Shown in pieces: positions 7,848 through 16,141 of a stretch of DNA of 64,000 bases. The notes beneath the pieces were generated by a model that was not told the origin of the DNA, searched no databases, and saw nothing but the letters and a program-made list of their open reading frames with translations. Origin of the DNA: Butyrivibrio sp. (lineage in GTDB: Bacteria; Bacillota; Clostridia; Lachnospirales; Lachnospiraceae); the NCBI GenBank assembly GCA_016297265.1, contig JAEDHB010000002.1, positions 1-64,000 on the forward strand, given 5' to 3'. The position numbers and the translations under genes are program-made. Within the stretch, counting starts at the first letter, position 1; every line of letters begins with the position of its first letter.

Positions 7848-9145
7848 TGTACCATTCTTTCTATTTTTTTAAGTGTTGTAGTGTAAAATATATTGTCGTC
7901 GGTAAAGGCTTCCGTGTCATCATCCGCAACAATTTCCCCATTGTGAATCAACATCATTCGTTCAGCGATCTGCGCCGCAAAATCAATATCGTGAGTGATG
8001 ATTAACACTGTTTTGCCCTGTTTTGCATATTCCTTAATGCGTTGCGCAAGGTTGTTTTTTCCCAAAGCATCCAAAGCCTTGGTTGGCTCATCAAGTATCA
8101 GTATATCGCTGTTATCCTGCATTATTATGTCCAGTGCATGTTTCTGCTTTTCGCCCCCGGACATGTCATATACATGCTTACCGTCAACCACATCCTCAAG
8201 AAAATGACAGGTTGCATCCTGAAACAGGAACGCAGTATCGATTGTCTTTTCCATTTTGACTTTTCCTGAAAAAGGCTTATATCTTCCCGATATAATATTG
8301 GCAAGAGTTGTTTTGCCGCTGCCATTTTCGCCAAACAGGGCAACTATTTCTCCACGGTGGAGCTTAAGGGAAATATCCTTTAACACCGGTTTGAACCGCT
8401 CATATCCGAAGGTGATTTTTTTGACTTCCACCAGAACCTCACCGCATACTGTCTTTGATGAATATGTTTTTGCATTCGCAAGCCCGCATTTTGCCGCATC
8501 AGCCACGGTTAATGCAATATTGTCTCCGGCATATTTTGAGCATGAAGGAAGATAATTCCCGTATTTTCCGTTCCGCATTTTTAATGCTGCGTTCGCAGGT
8601 GTTTCGATTAGCTGTATGCCACTATCCACCAGAATTACTTTATCCGCCGCCGCAAAAAGAAAATCTACATTATGTTCAGCAACAACAATGGTAATCCCAA
8701 GCTCTCTGTTCAATTTGATTATCAGTGCCGTCAGCTTATCCGCCATTGCCGGGTCCAGCATCGAAAGGGGTTCATCCATGAGAAGAAGCTTTGGTGCCGC
8801 TGCCATGACCGACGCAATTGATACAATCTGTTTTTCGCCTCCTGAAAGTGTTGCAATCTCTCTATCCATTATTTTGCTGATGCCAAAATAACCTGCGGTC
8901 TCTGCAATTCTTCTTTTTATTACAGCGGTGTCATCCTCCGTATTTTGCAGAGCGAAAGCCAGTTCCTCATACACCCGCTCACATACCAGTGCCTGCTCCG
9001 TATTCTGCATAACCAATCCGGCAATATCCGGAATACTTCTCTTGATTCTCCGCAGAAAAGAAGTCTTGCCGCCCCCTGTCGGACCGCACACCAGAACTAG
9101 TTCCCCCTGTTCAATTGAAATATTCTGTTCTTCATACACAGCCAT
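7844..9145 (-). CDS. ECF transporter ATPase, two nucleotide-binding domains in one chain
   Basis: A 433-residue double ATPase. NBD1 has Walker A GPTGGGKTS, signature LSGGEKQ, Walker B LLLMDEP and H-loop VAEHN. NBD2 (from about residue 240) has GENGSGKTT, MSGGEKQ, ILILDEP and ITHD. NBD2 has only 19 residues between its Q-loop Gln and its signature motif, against 53 in NBD1, so most of its helical subdomain is missing although the frame is intact. That subdomain normally touches the T component's coupling helices. I chose ATG 9145, which follows AAGGAG, so the gene overlaps the T-component gene by 49 bp; longer forms lack a ribosome site. It is the motor of the ECF module. Confidence 0.88.
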   Translation of the reverse strand: MAVYEEQNISIEQGELVLVCGPTGGGKTSFLRRIKRSIPDIAGLVMQNTEQALVCERVYEELAFALQNTEDDTAVIKRRIAETAGYFGISKIMDREIATLSGGEKQIVSIASVMAAAPKLLLMDEPLSMLDPAMADKLTALIIKLNRELGITIVVAEHNVDFLFAAADKVILVDSGIQLIETPANAALKMRNGKYGNYLPSCSKYAGDNIALTVADAAKCGLANAKTYSSKTVCGEVLVEVKKITFGYERFKPVLKDISLKLHRGEIVALFGENGSGKTTLANIISGRYKPFSGKVKMEKTIDTAFLFQDATCHFLEDVVDGKHVYDMSGGEKQKHALDIIMQDNSDILILDEPTKALDALGKNNLAQRIKEYAKQGKTVLIITHDIDFAAQIAERMMLIHNGEIVADDDTEAFTDDNIFYTTTLKKIERMVQ

Positions 9146-9897
9146 TTCAGGCACTCCTTTCCGTCCCATATGAGGGGAAGCATAAAATAAATACTTCTGA
9201 CAATCGCCAGACTCATCCCTCTGCCAAAATACATTCCCTGAAAAAGAATAATTATGCAAAGAAATACCACATCCCTCCCGCCAAAGGAATATCTGCTATA
9301 TCTTGTCTTTCGAAAATCATAGCCCCTGTCCGTCATAGATAATGTCATATCAACAGACCCCTCAAGTGAATTTGTAAATACCGCTGACATCACCTTAATG
9401 CCACTCTTTTGGTCAGGATTGATTCTGTTGGCAGCACTTACCTTTTCATACCGTTCTACATACATGGGCACAAGCCGGAAAATCATGGAAACAATCATTC
9501 CAAGCTTTGGCATATGTCTGAATACGGAGGTGATTTTTTCACCGGTAATGACATCGCTTATTATCCTGAACCACAAAAATACGGCAGCAATCATCAGACC
9601 GCTCACCATTCCGTAGCGCAGAGCCTCAAGAGTTATCGCTTTTCCGTTGACAAAAAATAATTCTGTTGCCCCTGCATGGGACACCATTGCATTGACCACA
9701 CCCATCACAGCAACTAATCCGGCGGAAAAAAAGATGGTTTTTGCAGATATTTTTCTCTTGCTGATGCAGATTCTCAAATATGCTGCAATCCATGCGGTTG
9801 CCGCACAGATTATATTAGAAAAGAACATGACCGGCATCAGTACCGTCAGATAATACAGCAATACCAACGTCGGGTGAAAATCGTCAAATCTCCTCAT
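9097..9897 (-). CDS. ECF transporter T component (energy-coupling membrane subunit)
   Basis: A 266-residue CbiQ/EcfT-family membrane protein. It starts MRRFDDFHPTLVLLYYL, a typical EcfT opening, has several helices, and carries the family's coupling region with MIFRLVPMYVERYEKVSAANR and SLEGSVDMTLSMTDRGYDFRKTRY, including the DRGY-type short motif near the second coupling helix. It joins the S component to the ATPase. A GGAGGTGG site precedes ATG 9897; the gene overlaps the transcobalamin-like gene by 14 bp, consistent with translational coupling. Confidence 0.88.
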   Translation of the reverse strand: MRRFDDFHPTLVLLYYLTVLMPVMFFSNIICAATAWIAAYLRICISKRKISAKTIFFSAGLVAVMGVVNAMVSHAGATELFFVNGKAITLEALRYGMVSGLMIAAVFLWFRIISDVITGEKITSVFRHMPKLGMIVSMIFRLVPMYVERYEKVSAANRINPDQKSGIKVMSAVFTNSLEGSVDMTLSMTDRGYDFRKTRYSRYSFGGRDVVFLCIIILFQGMYFGRGMSLAIVRSIYFMLPLIWDGKECLKWLCMKNRIFQLNRGN

Positions 9898-11416
9898 TAT
9901 CCACCTCCACCTCTCCGGTAACATATATCCATTCAATCAAATCATTCTCTTTAATCCGGTATGCATTGCATGCCACGCCGGGATATTCGCCGTTAATCCT
10001 GTAGGTCCAACCTGACTTACTGCCATACGCAAATTCCGAAATACCGCCTATTCCTCTCACATAGATGTCGCCAGTTATTGGATTCTTTGAATAATCCAGA
10101 TTTATCCTGTTCTGCTTAAGTATTTTTACCAGCTGATCAAATGCAGTATCTCCTTCATTGACCAATACTCTCCCCTCAGCAAATATTTCGCCCTCAGGAC
10201 CCGCTATGGATACATTTGTCGCGATTTCCCCGGACATATCAATTCCCGAATAATATTCCTCCCTGCTCTGTATTTTCGCAAAGACGGCAAAAATACTGAT
10301 TCCTGCAAGAAGAACCGTCACAATAAGTGTGGTGACAGATTTTAGTTTTCTCCTGATTCCCATAACTATGATATATACCGAAAAAACAGCTGCACAGACA
10401 GCCCATATGATTATCCTGATGGTTTTGCCGGTCATGGTTTTGGGAGTAACATTTTCTGCAATTTCATGTTCTGCAATTTCATGTTCTGCAACCCCGGGTT
10501 CATTCTTAAACTCGTACAGGGCGCCTTTTTGAGAATCCATCTTTTCAACGGCAATGTATGCGGACAATGCCTGAGTTGTTGCCATCTTATTACTCATAGT
10601 GCCTGCCACATGCATAAAACTTCCGTCATTAAGTCTGAACTGCTCCATCCCGTCAATAATACTATGCCCATTCTTTATGAATCTGACATCCGTCCTGCAA
10701 TCAATTCCCAATGCACAAAGAGCAATAATTACCTGTGCCGAGCTTTCGGTATTTTCATTGCCGTAGGAGGCAAAAGCCCCCGACTCTCTCTGCATTGATG
10801 ACAAAAGCTCAAGTGCTCTGTCCGCTTCGTTTTTGTATTCATCATAATATGGCGCCAACGCAAGCAGGGCCTCCGCAGTGATATCAGGGTCAGCAGGACC
10901 TCCTAAACTCCAGCCTCCGTTTTCCATCTGTTTAGATATAAGTATGTCCGTGAGACTCATAACAGTATTCCGGTCAGCATAATCCCCGGAATTGGCAAGA
11001 ATGATACCATAGATTATTTCCATAAGGCCTGACTCATCCCCGCATTTTCCGATTATTTCCTTAATCCACTGTACATCCGCGCCAAAGCAGGATTTTGCTA
11101 TTGCAATTCTCTCATAATCCGTAAGGGTAAGGGATGCATTATTTTTCAAGAAATCATCAAGTGCTTCGTTATAGGCTTCGTAATTCGCCTCATATCCTGC
11201 TTCATGCAGATAGACAGCCAGCCATTCCGCGCCGTTTCCTGCATAAGGCATAAGGCCAACCTCCAGATACTCTTTTGTATCCGAAGCGTTGGCCTGAATC
11301 ATCTCATATTCTATTATTTTCCCGATTTGCTCCGCAGCATGTTCATCTGCATTTACACTAACAGAAGAAAATAATGCTGCTAAAATACATAGAAATACAA
11401 TAATTCTTTTCTTCAT
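9884..11416 (-). CDS. Transcobalamin/intrinsic-factor-like membrane protein (helical barrel, two TM, DUF4430)
   Basis: A 510-residue protein with signal peptide (1-23). Residues about 25-295 form an alpha-helical-repeat region of prenyltransferase/squalene-oxidase-repeat type, with ENGGWSLGG, ESGAFASYG and NDGSFMHV units. An EHEIAEHEIAE spacer is followed by two membrane helices (about 333-353 and 362-380), and residues about 390-510 form a DUF4430 domain (NEGDTAFDQLVKIL, YGSKSGWTYRING, ENDLIEWIYV). Animal intrinsic factor and transcobalamin bind B12 between an alpha-barrel and a DUF4430-like beta domain, so both halves of such a binder are present in one membrane-anchored chain. Position between another DUF4430 gene and the ECF genes supports a ligand-capture role. 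Binding of B12 is inferred. Confidence 0.8.
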   Translation of the reverse strand: MKKRIIVFLCILAALFSSVSVNADEHAAEQIGKIIEYEMIQANASDTKEYLEVGLMPYAGNGAEWLAVYLHEAGYEANYEAYNEALDDFLKNNASLTLTDYERIAIAKSCFGADVQWIKEIIGKCGDESGLMEIIYGIILANSGDYADRNTVMSLTDILISKQMENGGWSLGGPADPDITAEALLALAPYYDEYKNEADRALELLSSMQRESGAFASYGNENTESSAQVIIALCALGIDCRTDVRFIKNGHSIIDGMEQFRLNDGSFMHVAGTMSNKMATTQALSAYIAVEKMDSQKGALYEFKNEPGVAEHEIAEHEIAENVTPKTMTGKTIRIIIWAVCAAVFSVYIIVMGIRRKLKSVTTLIVTVLLAGISIFAVFAKIQSREEYYSGIDMSGEIATNVSIAGPEGEIFAEGRVLVNEGDTAFDQLVKILKQNRINLDYSKNPITGDIYVRGIGGISEFAYGSKSGWTYRINGEYPGVACNAYRIKENDLIEWIYVTGEVEVDNEEI

Positions 11417-11448
11417 ATCAATAATCCTTTATTGGGATTAATACCGTA

Positions 11449-12330
11449 TTATGCCGTTTTTCTTTTATTACGGGAAACTGCCATACCTGCTGCCGACAAA
11501 ACAGCAACAGCAATTAATATGAACAAGGAATCTCCGGCATCCACCGTGTTACCCGGTTCTTCTTCTTCTCCGCCGGCAGGCTCCTCATTATTTTCTGACT
11601 GGTTTTCTCCGCTGCCCTGTGGTTCCCTTGATTGTCCACTGATGGTCACTCCCTCGTCATCCGCCAGACGAATTGCAATATTGGCACCCTCAGCATTATA
11701 TTTTTCAATGGCTACTCTGTGGAAACCCTCCGTCAACTCTTCCTCAGCGATTGTGATTTCGCCGTTGGAATCCGTTGTATATGTTGAAAAAGTATTTTCA
11801 CCGGTATACCACTTAACAGTAGCGCCTACAACCGGATTAGTGGATACTATCGGATTCCATGAGGAATCATAGGTGGTATCTTCGCTGCTGAACGATATAA
11901 TACCTTCCTCGATTCTGCTGTAATCCGGGACAGGATTCTGTGCATACATATCCGCAAAATATAATAAAATAGTATCTCCGTCATTAATCGGAATGCTGTC
12001 AATTCCCACTGACGGTGCAACTCCGTTGACCTTAATCATCCATCCTGAATTTGTTCCCTTTGAGCCTGATGTTTCACCATTGACTCCGGTAAGATAGCTT
12101 CCATATGCGGATGAGGAAATCGTCAGGGATATTCTGTTTTCCATCGAATCAATTTCCAATAATACTCCCGTTGCTGTCGAAGTATTGACGGAATAGCTCT
12201 CACTGATAATTCTTGAGCTGTTACCCTCTATTATTAGTTTGACATTCTTGCCGGGTGCAGCTTTTGCCGTAAAGGCATAACAGCTCACCATAAGAATTGT
12301 TGTTAAAATAAGTACAAGTGTTTTTTTCAT
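11449..12330 (-). CDS. Membrane-anchored surface protein with DUF4430 domain
   Basis: A 293-residue secreted protein: signal peptide (1 to about 25), DUF4430 domain (about 30-135, with GTNSGWMIKVNGVAPSVG and NDGDTILLYFA), a second beta-rich region resembling a carboxypeptidase-regulatory/SpaA-like fold (ATVKWYTGENTFSTYTTDSNG), a Glu/Gly-rich linker, a C-terminal membrane helix and a basic tail (RNKRKTA). No LPXTG motif is present. I chose ATG 12330, with AGGAG 7 bp upstream, over a TTG two codons earlier. It lies 32 bp before the transcobalamin-like gene and is probably the outermost binding protein of the ECF system. Confidence 0.82.
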   Translation of the reverse strand: MKKTLVLILTTILMVSCYAFTAKAAPGKNVKLIIEGNSSRIISESYSVNTSTATGVLLEIDSMENRISLTISSSAYGSYLTGVNGETSGSKGTNSGWMIKVNGVAPSVGIDSIPINDGDTILLYFADMYAQNPVPDYSRIEEGIISFSSEDTTYDSSWNPIVSTNPVVGATVKWYTGENTFSTYTTDSNGEITIAEEELTEGFHRVAIEKYNAEGANIAIRLADDEGVTISGQSREPQGSGENQSENNEEPAGGEEEEPGNTVDAGDSLFILIAVAVLSAAGMAVSRNKRKTA

Positions 12331-12340
12331 TTTCAATCTC

Positions 12341-13504
12341 CTATAAAATATTGCTCTGTCCGATTATATCCGCGATCTCTGCCAGTTCATCCTCCGGCAG
12401 AACAAGGGCAAATCTGATATAGCCTTCTCCCATCGGTCCGAATGCAGTGCCCGGCGTACCAATAACTCCGGCCTTGTCCATCAATGTCTCGCAGAAAGTT
12501 GATGAGGAGTATCCCTCCGGCACCGGAAGCCATACGAACATGGTTCCCTGCGAATCCGGAACATCCCAGCCGTATTTTCTCAGACCGCCAAGCAGGGCAT
12601 CCCGCCTCTTCTGATATGTTTTGCACTGCTCGACAACGGAATCCCTTGGGCCGCGAAGCGCTGCAACCGCAACCTTTTGAACAGGGTACGACATTCCGAA
12701 ATCATACTGGCTTCTCAATAATTTCAACGCATCCACTATTGACTTATTGCCCACGCAGAATGAAATTCTGAAGCCGGTAACATTAAAGGATTTGGAAAGT
12801 GAAAAAAATTCCACTCCCACCTCCTTGGCTCCCGGAATTGACAGGAACGAGAAGCCCTCTCTTCCGTCAAAAATGATGTCAGAATAAGCATTATCATTGA
12901 TAATAAAGAAGCCATATTCCTTTGCATATTTAATCATTTTCTCATACATGGATTTTGGAGCAGCCGCGCCCACCGGGTTGGAAGGATATGATAATACCAT
13001 ATATTTCGTCTTCTTAAGTATATCCTCCGGCACTTCCTCTATCACGGGAAGAAAATCGTTTTCCTTAAGCAACGGATAATAATATATCTCTGCGCCGCCA
13101 AGATATGAGCCTGCTTCAAAAATAGGATATCCCGGGTCCGGCAAAAGGACATAATCCCCCGGATTGAGCATTGCCATACCAAGGTGTCCCATTCCTTCCT
13201 GTGTGCCATGAACACCGGTTATCTCCGAAATATCAATTTCGGTCTTATATCTGTCCGCATAATAATCCTTGACAGCCATAAGCATCTCCTCGGTATCCAC
13301 CAGGGAATATTTATAGTTGGCAGGTTCCCTGCAGGCCTCAACCACAGCATCCATAATGTGCTTTGGTGGGACAAAATCCGGAGTTCCAACAGATAAATTA
13401 TATATTTTGCGGCCTGACTTCATCAATTCACTCTTTTTCTCGTCAAGCGCAGCGAAAATTCCTGTTGAAAAATGGTTCAGTTTCTTTGATTTTTCAAAAT
13501 GCAT
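12341..13504 (-). CDS. PLP-dependent class I/II aminotransferase
   Basis: A 387-residue fold-type-I aminotransferase. Visible features are the N-terminal YNLSVGTPDFVPP, HGTQEGMGHL, the PxYP motif LLPDPGYPIFEAG, the cofactor-contact SYPSNPVGA, the NDNAYSDI segment, and the PLP lysine in FFSLSKSFNVTGFRISF. It resembles the LL-diaminopimelate/aspartate-family branch; the substrate cannot be fixed from sequence alone. The ATG at 13504 has GGAGG upstream. It stops 10 bp before the DUF4430 surface gene begins and so may head that transcript, although its link to vitamin uptake is unclear. dapA and dapB are far away and do not settle its role. Confidence 0.88.
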   Translation of the reverse strand: MHFEKSKKLNHFSTGIFAALDEKKSELMKSGRKIYNLSVGTPDFVPPKHIMDAVVEACREPANYKYSLVDTEEMLMAVKDYYADRYKTEIDISEITGVHGTQEGMGHLGMAMLNPGDYVLLPDPGYPIFEAGSYLGGAEIYYYPLLKENDFLPVIEEVPEDILKKTKYMVLSYPSNPVGAAAPKSMYEKMIKYAKEYGFFIINDNAYSDIIFDGREGFSFLSIPGAKEVGVEFFSLSKSFNVTGFRISFCVGNKSIVDALKLLRSQYDFGMSYPVQKVAVAALRGPRDSVVEQCKTYQKRRDALLGGLRKYGWDVPDSQGTMFVWLPVPEGYSSSTFCETLMDKAGVIGTPGTAFGPMGEGYIRFALVLPEDELAEIADIIGQSNIL

Positions 13505-13535
13505 ATTACCGCCTCCATCTGCAATTTTATAATAT

Positions 13536-13583
13536 AAATGCCCGCTTTTCAATGCTATCAACCATACATAAAAACGGGCATTT
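13536..13583. terminator. Hairpin between the SGNH gene and the aminotransferase gene
   Basis: A 9-bp inverted repeat (13536-13544 with 13575-13583, AAATGCCCG/CGGGCATTT) encloses a 30-base loop. It lies just after the stop of the SGNH gene on the minus strand and is followed by an AT-rich stretch. It probably ends the Dlt-like operon. The T tract is weak. Confidence 0.5.
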
Positions 13584-13597
13584 GATATAGTTTCAAA

Positions 13598-14554
13598 CTA
13601 TTTCAACTGATATTTTATTGTTTTCAGCCATTTATTCCAATTCTCATAATCAGGATCCCCTAAATGGCTTTTGATACTATACTTCTCTGACAAAACCTTA
13701 CCGAAATACCGGGATAATTTGCATGCCAGCCGGTAGTTAGGATGATACCCACCGTCATAAGTATCCTTAGCCATATCCACGCCTATTACATCTGTATCCA
13801 GATTAAAATCATAATAATCAATACCGTATTTCTCAGAAAGTTTTACCAATGAATTATGTTTTGAATAATTATAAGTCAATGGAGAAACCGTACTTACCAG
13901 TACAAGCTTTGCTCCGTTTTCCTCTACCATATCACGAATTTTATTAAAATAGTACTCCACATTTTCGCCAAATGGCTCTTCTTCATCGGTTTTATTCATC
14001 CATTGTTCACCCTCATAAGGAACTACAGCCTTTTTACAAATATAGCCCTTATTTTTGGCGGATTCACTTTCTTTGCCAAACAACTTTGTCGCATTAAGAA
14101 GTGTTTTCCATCTGTTATGGTATCTCAAAACAGGAAAAAAATCATAAAAAACATTATTGATGTTATCATCGGCATCCATGTATTTTCCTGCGTACACAAA
14201 AAAACTGTCAGTTTCAAGAACAACAACCTTCGGATGCTGGTTTAACAGGGTTTCCTTCATCAAATAGTACACATCATTTAATTTTCCGTTAGCGCATCCG
14301 AAGTTGTAGGATGTAATTCCGTAATGTTTCCACAAATATGCCGGAATAAACGATGTATAACTCAGACTGTCACCGTAAAACATTACATCATACTTAAGTT
14401 CATAGTCTGTTTCATAGTCCACAAGCTTTCTATCCACAGCATAAGCCCTGTTCAACTCCTCCTCCGGCTTAAACACAATGCCCAAAAGGAGAAGTACTGC
14501 TACGAATCCACCTATAAAAGCAATACTGCTCAATATCTTTTTCACAATATCCAT
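13598..14554 (-). CDS. DltD-like SGNH-fold membrane-anchored protein
   Basis: A 318-residue protein with one N-terminal membrane helix (about 8-27) and an extracellular SGNH-hydrolase-like domain: VMFYGDSLSYTSF (nucleophile Ser block), a Gly/Asn region (FGCANGKLNDVYY), and the C-terminal Asp-His block DGGYHPNYRLA. Such proteins partner with MBOAT acyltransferases and move or trim acyl groups on envelope polymers, as DltD does for D-alanine on teichoic acid. Its start is 12 bp after the MBOAT stop. GAGG lies unusually close to the ATG, so a GTG three codons in is also possible. Acceptor polymer unknown. Confidence 0.82.
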   Translation of the reverse strand: MDIVKKILSSIAFIGGFVAVLLLLGIVFKPEEELNRAYAVDRKLVDYETDYELKYDVMFYGDSLSYTSFIPAYLWKHYGITSYNFGCANGKLNDVYYLMKETLLNQHPKVVVLETDSFFVYAGKYMDADDNINNVFYDFFPVLRYHNRWKTLLNATKLFGKESESAKNKGYICKKAVVPYEGEQWMNKTDEEEPFGENVEYYFNKIRDMVEENGAKLVLVSTVSPLTYNYSKHNSLVKLSEKYGIDYYDFNLDTDVIGVDMAKDTYDGGYHPNYRLACKLSRYFGKVLSEKYSIKSHLGDPDYENWNKWLKTIKYQLK

Positions 14555-14566
14555 ACCTCAAATAAA

Positions 14567-16114
14567 TTAATATCCTGCATAAATCAAATCCACAACTGCA
14601 TAGCCACTTCCGTATGCACCGAAGATTATGACAAACAGCATTATTCCGTACCAAAATAGCCAGCGAACCGGAAGTTTCCATTGTGCAACCTTATCCCTCA
14701 CTGAGATATTCTTTTCATGAATCACACCGACAATGGTGACAATAATAACTCCGATAAAACATATCGCTAAATCATTCTTGGCAATTCTCAATTTGCCTAT
14801 ATACGAAACAAATCTCGATGCCTGAAAATCCGTAAAAATTCTCTTAAACATCAAAAATCCATCCTTCAGCGTTGTCGCATTGTAGAACATTTCTCCCACA
14901 ATGACAATAATAAACAATTTGACTGTTCTGAATGAATTGTAAAAAAAGCTTTTTGTATTAATATGAAGCTTGGCTGTGAGCTTCTTTATCGGCTCCTCCG
15001 TAATATTTTCTATGAGAATTATGACAAAATAGTACATTCCGTAAAAAATGAAATTCCAATTTGCCCCATGCCACAGTCCATTGCAAATCCATACACAAAA
15101 CAGAGCAATTGCAGGTGCTACAAACTTACCGACACTTTTTCCGCATCTTTTCTTAACCTTTTTTGCAAGTTTTTTTACCGGTTTCGCCAATGACACCGGA
15201 TAGAAAATATAATCCTTAAAAAATGTTCCCAGAGTGATATGCCATCTTCTCCAGAACTCACTTGCGCTCTTGGCGAAAAATGGCTGTCTGAAGTTTTCAG
15301 GAAGGTTGATTCCAAGAATCTGACCTGAACCCAGGATAATGTCCATCGCCCCGGAAAATTCGTTATATAACTGGGTTGTAAACAATATGGCACCCAGCAC
15401 TATTATCGAACCGGGCATCTTATTATAATTATCAAAAATTTGATTGACTGCCGAATTAAGTCTGTCGGCAATAATAAGCTTTTTAAAAAGTCCCCACAGA
15501 ATCCTCTGATATCCCAGTTTGAGATTGTCAAAGGTTATTTTTTTACCCTCATAGAGAGCATCTCCTGTCTGCGAGAATCTGGCAATCGGTCCCTCCATAA
15601 TTTGAGGGAAGAAACTCAAAAACAAAAATACTTTAATAAAATTGTGCTGTGCCTTCTGTGTTCCTCTGTATACATCCGTAAGATATGCAATAATCTCAAG
15701 GGTGTAAAAAGACATACCAATAGGAACCAGAAAGTGTATCGGAGAAAATGTGACATTCTTATTGAATATGTGAATGACATCGCACACCACTCCGCCCAGG
15801 AAGTTTGTATATTTCAATACAATGATAACCAGAAGATTGGCTATTATGCCAAGTGCCAATGCCCTTTTGGCCTTCCCGGTCTTTATTTTACTATCTAAAT
15901 TGCTATCCTTGATTTTCTCAATCCATAATGCTACATAATAGGTCAATACCGACGCCGCAATAAGATAAACAATCAACCATTTGCTGATCAGACAGAAAAA
16001 TGTAACATTCGCTGCCAGCAATGCAATGAATCTGTACTTTTTCGGCATCAACTGATATACCAGCAGAACTATAGGAAGAAAAACCGCATAATATGCTAAA
16101 ATTCCGTATGACAT
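14567..16114 (-). CDS. MBOAT family O-acyltransferase (DltB/AlgI-like)
   Basis: A 515-residue membrane-bound O-acyltransferase with about ten helices. Diagnostic stretches are LVPIGMSFYTLEIIAYLTD, FLSFFPQIMEGPIARF, FWRRWHITLGTFFKDYIFYP and the catalytic-His segment CNGLWHGANWNF. These enzymes move an acyl group across the membrane and onto a polymer hydroxyl. A GAGGAC site precedes the ATG. It lies between the decarboxylase gene and the SGNH gene in a four-gene run, which points to transfer of an aminoacyl-type group made by the two upstream enzymes. Confidence 0.92.
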   Translation of the reverse strand: MSYGILAYYAVFLPIVLLVYQLMPKKYRFIALLAANVTFFCLISKWLIVYLIAASVLTYYVALWIEKIKDSNLDSKIKTGKAKRALALGIIANLLVIIVLKYTNFLGGVVCDVIHIFNKNVTFSPIHFLVPIGMSFYTLEIIAYLTDVYRGTQKAQHNFIKVFLFLSFFPQIMEGPIARFSQTGDALYEGKKITFDNLKLGYQRILWGLFKKLIIADRLNSAVNQIFDNYNKMPGSIIVLGAILFTTQLYNEFSGAMDIILGSGQILGINLPENFRQPFFAKSASEFWRRWHITLGTFFKDYIFYPVSLAKPVKKLAKKVKKRCGKSVGKFVAPAIALFCVWICNGLWHGANWNFIFYGMYYFVIILIENITEEPIKKLTAKLHINTKSFFYNSFRTVKLFIIVIVGEMFYNATTLKDGFLMFKRIFTDFQASRFVSYIGKLRIAKNDLAICFIGVIIVTIVGVIHEKNISVRDKVAQWKLPVRWLFWYGIMLFVIIFGAYGSGYAVVDLIYAGY

Positions 16115-16141
16115 CTTTTAGTCCTCACTAATTTCCACTCT

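Noticed and set aside
13505..13597. Possible B12 riboswitch before the aminotransferase-ECF run
   Set aside because: Only about 90 bp are available and no cobalamin-box sequence is seen, so the corrinoid idea has no riboswitch support here.
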